Positions 1 to 6,178 of a stretch of DNA of 40,371 nucleotides are shown piece after piece. The DNA comes from Planctomycetota bacterium (GTDB taxonomy: Bacteria > Planctomycetota > Planctomycetia > Pirellulales > Pirellulaceae). Every line of letters begins with the position of its first letter. The stretch's first letter is position 1. The stretch is from the NCBI GenBank assembly GCA_029259935.1, contig JAJDEH010000201.1:1-40371 (forward strand), in the 5' to 3' direction. The translations under genes and the position numbers were made by a program. Below the pieces are notes generated by a model that was not told the DNA's origin, did no database searches, and saw nothing but the letters and a program-made list of their open reading frames with translations.

Positions 1-118
1 AACTGCCCAGCGGCGAGCCCCCGCCTAATTCGAACAACCTCCTCGATCGAATCATCTTGGCTGCCGACGCCTAGCGAACTCCCGGACGATCCAACCAATC
101 GCCCTCCTCAGCCATGCC

Positions 119-784
119 ATGCGCATGCAATGGACAGCTACCGCTCGCATGCTGCGTTCTGATTTAGCAGCAGCCCGCAAACATTGGATCGGGCTGGCAG
201 GCAATGATGTGGAACAACAGTGGAGACAGGAAGGTGACTTTCTCGTCTACAAGAACAGTGATGGAGAGGTTGTCGATTTCCACGCCACACGGCACACCTA
301 CATCAGCGAAATCGTAGCGAGCGGCGCTTCGGTGAAAACCGCGCAGACTCTTGCTCGTCACAGTACGCCCGTGCTAACGATTGGTCGCTATGCTCATACC
401 AATCGCCAAGAAATGAAAGGTGCGCTGGATAAGATGCCTTCGCTTGATGGCGAAAGCGAGTACCGAAAAGACACGGTCCCTCATTCTACTGCTGGCGAAT
501 ATCATTCTTCTGCTGGCACCGTTGAAGGTGGTGTGCCAGCAAATCGCCAGCAGTTGCCAGCAAAAGGCCAGCAGTTACCTGGCCCATCTGGGCGGGATGT
601 GGCTAACCCTGGCGAAGCCAAGGAAAGTTGTGCGACTTCTTCAAAGCCAAAACGAAAGAAGACCGAAGTCGTGTCTAGGACAAGAGATGGCAAAGAAAAG
701 CCACGCCTGACGCGGCGTGGCGAGAGAGCGGAGGGCACGGGACTCGAACCCGCAACCGGTTTCCCGGCACCTCATTTCCAATGA
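119..784 (+). CDS. Tyrosine recombinase/integrase, 5'-truncated C-terminal part
   Basis: This is the C-terminal half of a tyrosine site-specific recombinase, which would cut and rejoin DNA at attachment sites. The segment HATRHT carries the His-x-x-Arg pair of the catalytic domain, and LARHSTPVLTIGRYAH carries the late conserved His and the nucleophilic Tyr in RYAH. The N-terminal core-binding domain and the first catalytic Arg are not visible. The frame stays open only back to a TAA at 26-28, so the gene is truncated or frameshifted at its 5' end; ATG 119 is simply the first usable Met and may not be a true start. After the Tyr there is a low-complexity tail rich in Q, K and S. The frame then crosses the tRNA-Ser gene antisense, which produces the tail GTGLEPATG. 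The orientation puts the integrated element to the left of the tRNA. Family assignment is firm; whether the protein is functional is doubtful. Confidence 0.62.
   Translation: MRMQWTATARMLRSDLAAARKHWIGLAGNDVEQQWRQEGDFLVYKNSDGEVVDFHATRHTYISEIVASGASVKTAQTLARHSTPVLTIGRYAHTNRQEMKGALDKMPSLDGESEYRKDTVPHSTAGEYHSSAGTVEGGVPANRQQLPAKGQQLPGPSGRDVANPGEAKESCATSSKPKRKKTEVVSRTRDGKEKPRLTRRGERAEGTGLEPATGFPAPHFQ
691..720 (-). terminator. Rho-independent terminator after tRNA-Ser
   Basis: Read on the minus strand, a 7-bp stem CCACGCC/GGCGTGG with a 6-nt loop is followed directly by CTTTTCTTT. It starts about 9 nt beyond the 3' end of the tRNA, so it would end the tRNA transcript. It lies inside the integrase reading frame, which suggests the integrated element supplied a replacement terminator. 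Confidence 0.7.
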
Positions 785-810
785 GGCCGCTAGCCATTCG
801 CTTACCCTCC
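729..810 (-). tRNA. tRNA-Ser(GGA)
   Basis: The minus strand folds as a type II tRNA. The acceptor GGAGGGT pairs with GCCCTCC. The anticodon loop TTGGAAA, closed by CCTCA/TGAGG, gives anticodon GGA (serine, UCC/UCU). A long variable arm follows (CCGG-GAAA-CCGG), then a T arm with loop TTCGAGT. The discriminator base is G73, as expected for serine tRNAs, and CCA is not encoded. At about 82 nt it is short for a tRNA-Ser because the D arm is compact. The 3' half overlaps the integrase frame, so this gene is the likely integration site (attB) of the element to the left. Confidence 0.93.
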
Positions 811-1217
811 CGAATCGTCCCGGCAGTGTTGACTATACATCGTTGGGGACCCGCTTGGCGATCCTGCATTTTGGCAGGTGCTGGCAAGCGTGCCAATGCC
901 ACCTTTCCTCGTCTATCGTAATCCCGCCAACGACTTGCGGCAATATCTCGCGGACTGTCGGCTCGGGCCGCTCGCCTGCCGGATTCCACTGAGCCAAGTG
1001 TCCAAGCCCCTATTTATGTGCGCTGGATTGGCCGCATCGTGGCCGCAATTCTAAAAATATTTTGCTCCGTCCCCGCAAGAACATCTTAACGTGCGGCAAC
1101 GTATCGTTGGAACCAAGCGGAGGAGGCCGGTCGTTGTCATCGCGTGCAAATCGCTAGCGGCCGATCTCATCAGTTTGCAATTCAAGATTTCGAATCCAAA
1201 TCAAAGGAGCAAAGCAC
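811..1217. other. Intergenic region between tRNA-Ser and protease gene
   Basis: About 400 bases with no convincing gene. On the minus strand a TATAGT box at 832-837, about 22 bases before the tRNA, could be its -10 element, but no good -35 is visible. The protease promoter should also lie here; no clear consensus was seen. A strong ribosome binding site (AAAGGAG) sits at 1203-1209. Confidence 0.4.
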
Positions 1218-2750
1218 ATGGCGAGACTATCACGAAATCTCCTGGCGGGAATGACAACCATGGCGTTACTTTCCGTTTGCGTGGGACTGGTGTTTACCTG
1301 GTCAGGAATGAACTCGACATTTTCATTGGCCCAAGATAATCAACCCGCCAATTATTCACCGGCGGAACTGGCGCGCATCGATGATTTGTCGAGCGCCTTT
1401 CGACAAGTTGCCCAAGATCTACGTCCCTCGGTCGTGAGCATTCAAAGCGTCAAACGTATCCAGGCCGCTCGCGGTGGCAGTGGTGCGCGTCCCCAACGGC
1501 CGGACGAATTCCGGCGATTTTTCGGCGACGACTCGTTGGAAAAATTCTTCGACAACCGAAACCCCCAAGGCGGTTCCAGTCGCTCGTTCGCCCAACGCGG
1601 TACGGGCACCGGAATCATCGTTAGCGAAGATGGTTACTTGCTGACTAACAACCACGTTGTTCGCGACGCCGACGAAGTCACGGCGCGGCTACATGATGGC
1701 CGAACTTTCGACGCCCAGGTCGTGGGCACCGATGCGAAGACGGACGTCGCGGTGCTGAGAATCAACGCCACCGGATTACGAGCGGCGCGGCTTGGAAATT
1801 CGGACGACGTCGAAGTTGGCGACTGGGTGTTGGCCATCGGCAGCCCGTTCGAACTGGATCAAACCGTGACTGCGGGAATCATCAGTGCCAAAGGGCGCGC
1901 CAATGTCGGCATCACCGATTATGAGAACTTCCTGCAGACCGACGCCGCGATTAATCCCGGCAACAGCGGCGGGCCGCTGGTGAATATGCGCGGCCAGGTT
2001 GTCGGAATCAACACGGCGATCGCGTCGCGCACCGGCAGCAACAACGGAATCGGCTTCGCCATTCCAAGCAACATGGTCCGCATGGTCAAAAACTCGATCG
2101 TGGAACACGGCCGTGTTGAACGCGGCAGGCTTGGAGCGCTGATTCAAGACCTGAACGAAGATCTTGCCAGTTCCTTTTCTTACGACTCGACCAAGGGCGT
2201 ACTGGTGGGCGACGTGCTACCTGACAGCCCCGCCACCAAGGCCGGTTTGCAAGCTGGCGATATTGTTCTCACCTACAACGGCCGCCCTGCGACCAGCGCC
2301 AGTCAACTTCGAAACGCCGTCGCGGCGACAAAGCCTGGGACGCAAACGGACCTGGAGATCTTCCGCGACGGACGTCGGCGGAGCATGAAGGTCGTGGTTG
2401 GCCAGCTTGAGGAGGAAGAAGTGACTTTGGCGGCCAACCTTCGTCGGGAGGAGCCAGCGGTCGAAAACTTTGGCATGCGAGTCACCAGCCTATCCGCGGA
2501 GCAGGCACGGCGTCTAGGTTTTGCCGCCGGCCAACAGGGTGCATTGGTCACCAAAGTGGAACCCGGCACATTGGCGGCCGAAAGCGGAATCCGCGTGGGA
2601 GATGTGATCGTCTCGGTCGAAGGCCGGCCCGTGGTTGATGACACCAGTTTTCAAAACGCGGTCGAAACTCAGGATGCCTCCCAAGGTATGCGAATCCAAG
2701 TGAAGCGCGATGGTGTTCGCCGTTTCGTCTTCCTCAACGGCGACCGGTAG
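1218..2750 (+). CDS. HtrA/DegP-like periplasmic serine protease with two PDZ domains
   Basis: This is a trypsin-fold protease for quality control of envelope proteins, acting outside the cytoplasmic membrane. Residues about 8-30 form one hydrophobic segment, either a signal peptide or an N-terminal anchor. The catalytic triad is visible: His146 in TNNHVV, Asp176 in TDVAVL and Ser250 in NPGNSGGPL. Two PDZ domains follow, at roughly 295-390 and 415-505, the DegP arrangement. A low-complexity Gly/Arg/Pro linker (about 83-125) lies before the protease domain. The 510-residue length is normal for the family. The start is ATG 1218, supported by AAAGGAG about 8 bases upstream; an overlapping upstream open frame was discarded. 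It appears monocistronic. The family call is very secure; the exact DegP/DegQ/MucD subtype cannot be settled. Confidence 0.95.
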   Translation: MARLSRNLLAGMTTMALLSVCVGLVFTWSGMNSTFSLAQDNQPANYSPAELARIDDLSSAFRQVAQDLRPSVVSIQSVKRIQAARGGSGARPQRPDEFRRFFGDDSLEKFFDNRNPQGGSSRSFAQRGTGTGIIVSEDGYLLTNNHVVRDADEVTARLHDGRTFDAQVVGTDAKTDVAVLRINATGLRAARLGNSDDVEVGDWVLAIGSPFELDQTVTAGIISAKGRANVGITDYENFLQTDAAINPGNSGGPLVNMRGQVVGINTAIASRTGSNNGIGFAIPSNMVRMVKNSIVEHGRVERGRLGALIQDLNEDLASSFSYDSTKGVLVGDVLPDSPATKAGLQAGDIVLTYNGRPATSASQLRNAVAATKPGTQTDLEIFRDGRRRSMKVVVGQLEEEEVTLAANLRREEPAVENFGMRVTSLSAEQARRLGFAAGQQGALVTKVEPGTLAAESGIRVGDVIVSVEGRPVVDDTSFQNAVETQDASQGMRIQVKRDGVRRFVFLNGDR

Positions 2751-2818
2751 TTTGGTAACAAACTTCCGTTGACTCGACCCGAAGGGGATGGAACGTCTTT
2801 CCAATCGAGCATTCCAAC

Positions 2819-3295
2819 TCACTCGGCGGGTGTGTATTGCATGACGTAGCGATCTTCGTGCGGACGATAGTATCCGGGAACAAGTCGCTCGATTTCAAAT
2901 CCGAAGTTTTCGTAAAGTTTCACGGCGTGCTGGTTGGCCGGATCGACGGTTAAAAAAGTTTTCGTCGTCGTCCGAGCCAACCCGGCGCGCATCAACGCGG
3001 AACCAATCCCACTTCCTCGGCAATCCGGATGCACCATGATCTTGTGCAAGAAGCACTCGCCGTGATTCGTGGGGAACATTAATAGTGCGCCTGCCACGGA
3101 TCGGCTGTTCGGCAACGAGCTTTCGCTCCAACGGGCGACCAGCACCGTGGCGTGTTCGCACCACAATCGCCAAGCATGTTCGCCGTCGGGAATGAAGACG
3201 TCCTCGGCATCCGGCCAGGCCATGCGGTCCAACGCCGCGACATCGAGAAAGTCCTCGGATTGGGCTGGCACAATGGTGTACACCGAATCGCTCAT
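2819..3295 (-). CDS. GNAT-family N-acetyltransferase
   Basis: This protein would transfer an acetyl group from acetyl-CoA to an amine; the acceptor is unknown. The 158-residue length is standard for a single GNAT domain. The acetyl-CoA-binding motif A is clear at residues 87-106 (IMVHPDCRGSGIGSALM), with R/Q-x-x-G-x-G/A as RGSGIG. Motif B follows at 121-133 (NQHAVKLYENFGF). The gene starts at ATG 3295. It is convergent with the protease gene, ending about 68 bases from its stop, and lies downstream of the DUF1501 gene on the same strand with an 81-base gap. No signal peptide is seen, so it should be cytoplasmic. Nothing nearby suggests a substrate. Confidence 0.88.
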   Translation of the reverse strand: MSDSVYTIVPAQSEDFLDVAALDRMAWPDAEDVFIPDGEHAWRLWCEHATVLVARWSESSLPNSRSVAGALLMFPTNHGECFLHKIMVHPDCRGSGIGSALMRAGLARTTTKTFLTVDPANQHAVKLYENFGFEIERLVPGYYRPHEDRYVMQYTPAE

Positions 3296-3355
3296 TGGTT
3301 CACTATCGTCGCCTTCAAATGAGTCGCCAAGTTTGCGAGCGTGGCGGTTCGTACT

Positions 3356-3379
3356 GTTCGCGGAGCGAACAACGACTTA
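3356..3379 (+). repeat. Dispersed palindromic repeat, copy 1
   Basis: The 15-base hairpin GTTCGCGGAGCGAAC (6-bp arms, GGA loop) is followed by AACGACTTA. The final TTA is the complement of the TAA stop codon of the DUF1501 gene, so the repeat abuts that gene's 3' end. Related copies are at 5251-5277, 5331-5355 and 23641-23667. Confidence 0.75.
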
Positions 3380-4726
3380 CACCAACTCAGGCAATGGCTG
3401 ATACTTGGCATGGTCGACCAGGTATCGGGGCCGTCCGTTAAAGTCGTGGACGGTCGCGTTGTTGATGTCGATGCCCATGTTGCGGTAGAGCGTGGCGAAG
3501 ACTTCTTGGAAGTGGACCGGACGATCTTCCGCTTGCTCGGCAAAACGGTTGGTCGAGCCGATCACCTGTCCCGATTGCATCCCGCCGCCGAACAGCAATC
3601 CGCTGCCGACTTTGGGCCAGTGGTCGCGGCCGCCCTTGGCATTGACGCGCGGCGTGCGCCCGAACTCGCCCCACACCACCACGCTCACGTCGTCTTGCAT
3701 GCCTCGGTCGTGCAAGTCGTCCAGCAGGGTCGAGACGGCTTGATCGAGCGCCGGAAGATGGTCCCGCCCGTTGTCAAAATTTGTTCCATGCGGTTGTCCG
3801 TGCCAATCCCAACGGCCGTAGGCCAGCGTGACGACCCGCACTCCGGCTTCCACCAAGCGGCGGGCGGCCAGCAAGTAATCCGCGTTCAGCGGTCCGGCAT
3901 CTCCGTAGCCCGCCGGCGAGTTGCTGCCGCGACCGTAGCGATCACGCAGCTTGGGATCTTCCTTTTCCAAGTCGAGCGCGTCGGCCAGATGACTGGACGT
4001 CAAAATGCCGAGCGCCTGTTGGGTGAACGAGTCGACGCCTTTTAGTTCCGCGATGTTATCGGCTTGGCGGCGAAACTTGTCGAGGCCCGCCAGCAATTGC
4101 GTGCGATTGTGAAGCTGTTCGACATCGATGCCTTGCAGGATCAAACTCTCCGCGCCTTCGGCGTTGGGTTGAAACGGCCCGTGAGCGGCACCTAAGAATC
4201 CGGGGCGACCGGGATCGGACCAAGTGGACGATTTCATGCGCGGAGTCAAACTGACAAACGGCGGCGTGCCCGACGATACCGAGCCCCGCAACTTCGAGAC
4301 TACCGAGCCTAACGAAGGCCAACCGCCGGTCGGTTGATTTTCCTTGAGCCAACCGGTCAAGCATTGAAAGGCGTCGTGCCGGTTCTTGGCGCCGACCAAC
4401 GATCGAATGATCGACATCCGATCCATCCGCGCTGCCAGCAACGGCAGATGTTCGCAAATTTGAATACCGGGAACACGAGTCGAAATCGGTTTGAACTCGC
4501 CGCGAATCTCTTCGGGCGCGTCCGGCTTCAAGTCGAACATATCCTGATGCGGAGGTCCGCCGGAAAGAAAGACCATAATGAGCGCTTTGTGCGACGACCG
4601 CTCAGCGGCACCCGCCTGCGCGGCCAGCAACTGAGGCAAGGCGGCACCGCCCATCGCCATGCCACCGATACGCATGAAAGATCGCCGGTCGATTCCGTCG
4701 CAAAAGGTGGGATGTCGGCTGCTCAT
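3377..4726 (-). CDS. DUF1501 family protein, Tat-exported
   Basis: This is a secreted member of the DUF1501 family, which is abundant in planctomycetes and related to the alkaline-phosphatase/sulfatase fold; its biochemical role is not established. The N terminus has a twin-arginine signal (GIDRRSFMRIGG) followed by a Gly/Ala-rich hydrophobic stretch ending near AQAGAAE. Typical family motifs are GGPPHQDMFDLKPDAP near residue 57, PHGTNFDNGRDHLPALD in the middle, and VWGEFGRTPRVN with GGRDHWP towards the C terminus. I chose ATG 4726 because the Tat motif follows it closely; a TTG at 4756 would add ten residues and is less likely. No strong ribosome binding site was seen at either position. DUF1501 genes often pair with a DUF1549/DUF1553 gene, which is absent here, so this copy is an orphan. 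Confidence 0.92.
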   Translation of the reverse strand: MSSRHPTFCDGIDRRSFMRIGGMAMGGAALPQLLAAQAGAAERSSHKALIMVFLSGGPPHQDMFDLKPDAPEEIRGEFKPISTRVPGIQICEHLPLLAARMDRMSIIRSLVGAKNRHDAFQCLTGWLKENQPTGGWPSLGSVVSKLRGSVSSGTPPFVSLTPRMKSSTWSDPGRPGFLGAAHGPFQPNAEGAESLILQGIDVEQLHNRTQLLAGLDKFRRQADNIAELKGVDSFTQQALGILTSSHLADALDLEKEDPKLRDRYGRGSNSPAGYGDAGPLNADYLLAARRLVEAGVRVVTLAYGRWDWHGQPHGTNFDNGRDHLPALDQAVSTLLDDLHDRGMQDDVSVVVWGEFGRTPRVNAKGGRDHWPKVGSGLLFGGGMQSGQVIGSTNRFAEQAEDRPVHFQEVFATLYRNMGIDINNATVHDFNGRPRYLVDHAKYQPLPELV

Positions 4727-5250
4727 GGAGGACTGCTCACGGGGTGGGAATTGCAATTCATGATTTTAAGTGTACTCGGACGGTCAAGGCAAGGGATTCT
4801 TCACGCGAACCCCGATCGCCCGGCTGCCCATACTTGTATTTTAGAGCCGGACCGGTCGATCCGGCTAGTGTTTTTTTGAATCGTCAATTAGTGGATCTTT
4901 TCTCGCGAAAACCTACAAAACTTTGACCGCGAGGCGAGACAAAATGGGTTCGCGTCCGCTGCGGTGAACGGCAAGCTCAAAGCGGCGCACTCGCCAGCAT
5001 GTAACATACGAATCCGTTGGCTATTTGAAGCGTGCCTAATCCTCCCAACAATCGAAAACCGAGTACCATTCAAGACTTGCGAGTTGCGATCAGCCGTGCC
5101 GAAATCTCAAAACTTCGAAAACTTCGCAAGCGTTTGCAAGCATTGGCTGCCACGCGTCGTTGTCTGAAAACATGATGGATGTAAGTTCACGAAGGCGGGC
5201 AACGCCTCAAGATTTGGTTTTCAGATTTGCATTTGGTTGCGCGGACTTTT

Positions 5251-5277
5251 GGCAAAGTCGTTGTTCGCTCCGCGAAC
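5251..5277 (-). repeat. Dispersed palindromic repeat, copy 2
   Basis: On the minus strand, GTTCGCGGAGCGAAC (5263-5277) is followed by AACGACTTTGCC. It matches copy 4 at 23641-23667 across the hairpin and the 3' tail with one difference. Confidence 0.75.
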
Positions 5278-5330
5278 AGAACGAAGGCGAATATCACGAA
5301 CCATCGAGTTGGGCGTTTCGAAGACGTTTT

Positions 5331-5355
5331 GATCGCGGAGCGATCAACGACTTAG
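5331..5355 (+). repeat. Dispersed palindromic repeat, copy 3 (covarying arms)
   Basis: GATCGCGGAGCGATC at 5331-5345 is followed by AACGACTTAG. Compared with the other copies, the second base of the left arm is A instead of T, and the matching base of the right arm is T instead of A. The paired change keeps the hairpin intact. Confidence 0.7.
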
Positions 5356-5396
5356 TCGCTCAGTCCAGCCTTCAGGCTGGAATCGCGACATTCCAG
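5355..5396. repeat. Overlapping hairpin cluster upstream of DUF1080 gene
   Basis: A stem CCAGCC/GGCTGG with loop TTCA (5365-5380) is framed by GTCGC and GCGAC. It overlaps a second palindrome, TGGAAT-CGCGAC-ATTCCA. The cluster starts where palindromic repeat copy 3 ends and lies about 75 bases before the start of the DUF1080 gene. It could act in the 5' leader or be another dispersed repeat. Confidence 0.5.
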
Positions 5397-5469
5397 GCCG
5401 ACTGCGGTTACAATTGGAAAATGGACCAAACGCCCCTTCGATATCAACTCTAACTTCAGGAAATTGCTT

Positions 5470-6099
5470 ATGTCTGCTTCCATCTTTCGATTCGTACTCT
5501 GCGTTGCCGTTTTGCCGGTTTTGTGGTCTTCCGCCGATGCGGTGGCGGAGGATGCAAAATGGATCTCGTTGTTCGACGGTAAGACGATGGCGGGATGGGA
5601 AAAGGTTGGAAACAAAGAAAGCGTTTGGGAGGTGAAGGATGGCGCGCTCAGCGGATCGGGCTCGGCGTCGATGCTAGTTTGTACCAGCGGGCCTTATAAG
5701 AACTTCCGCTACCAAGCCGAAGTTAAGATCAACGACGGAGGCAACTCGGGCCTGTACTTTCGCACGACGGCGAAACCCAGTTTTTCCGATGGCTATGAAG
5801 CTCAAATCGACAGCACCCACACCGATCCAATTCGTACAGGTTCGCTGTACGGGCTGTGTCACGTTTACAAGCAGCATGTCAAGCCGGATACGTGGTTCAC
5901 GTATGATCTGGAAGTTCGCGACGATGTGTGGCGTGGCCGTAAGGTAACCAGAATCAAGGTCACGGTCGACGGTAATGAACTGTATGAGTACTTGGATTTT
6001 GCTCTGACGTTCAAGGAAGGACACTTCGCCTTTCAGCAACACGACCCGGGCAGCAAAGTCAGTATTCGTAAGATACAAGTCATGCCACTTGCGAACTGA
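5470..6099 (+). CDS. Secreted DUF1080 (3-keto-disaccharide hydrolase-like) protein
   Basis: This is a secreted beta-jellyroll protein of the DUF1080 family, some members of which hydrolyse 3-keto-glycosides. A signal peptide of about 22 residues ends near the ADAVAED segment. The domain fills the rest: WISLFDGKTMAGW at the start, NSGLYFRTT and GYEAQID in the centre, and GHFAFQQHDPGSKVSIRKIQ at the end, all family hallmarks. At 209 residues it is a single-domain member. ATG 5470 is preferred over TTG 5464; CAGGAA lies about 9 bases before it. The gene stands alone, about 80 bases from the convergent GAF gene. It fits glycan breakdown together with the sulfatase and DUF1501 protein elsewhere in the window, but its substrate is unknown. 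Confidence 0.9.
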   Translation: MSASIFRFVLCVAVLPVLWSSADAVAEDAKWISLFDGKTMAGWEKVGNKESVWEVKDGALSGSGSASMLVCTSGPYKNFRYQAEVKINDGGNSGLYFRTTAKPSFSDGYEAQIDSTHTDPIRTGSLYGLCHVYKQHVKPDTWFTYDLEVRDDVWRGRKVTRIKVTVDGNELYEYLDFALTFKEGHFAFQQHDPGSKVSIRKIQVMPLAN

Positions 6100-6178
6100 C
6101 TTCAAAGCGCGTTCGCTCAAGCAGGGCCAGCAGGAAGAAGCCGAGAGTCCGGCCGACGGTTCGATCCTCCGTTCGGCA

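Larger units (their letters stand above)
4727..5469. other. Long intergenic region rich in hairpins
   Basis: This divergent region of about 740 bases between the DUF1501 and DUF1080 genes carries no credible gene; its short open frames lack family features. It holds two copies of the GGA-loop palindrome (5251-5277 and 5331-5355). A second hairpin cluster follows immediately: CCAGCC-TTCA-GGCTGG at 5365-5380 and TGGAAT-N6-ATTCCA at 5379-5396. Promoters for both flanking genes should lie here, but none could be assigned. Confidence 0.55.

Noticed and set aside
736..784. Reading GTGLEPATG as part of a conserved protein domain
   Set aside because: It is the antisense translation of the tRNA T arm, a common artefact where integrases end in tRNA genes.
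3341..4045. Long plus-strand open frame (234 codons) within the DUF1501 gene
   Set aside because: Its sequence shows no family features and is fully explained as the antisense of a well-supported gene.
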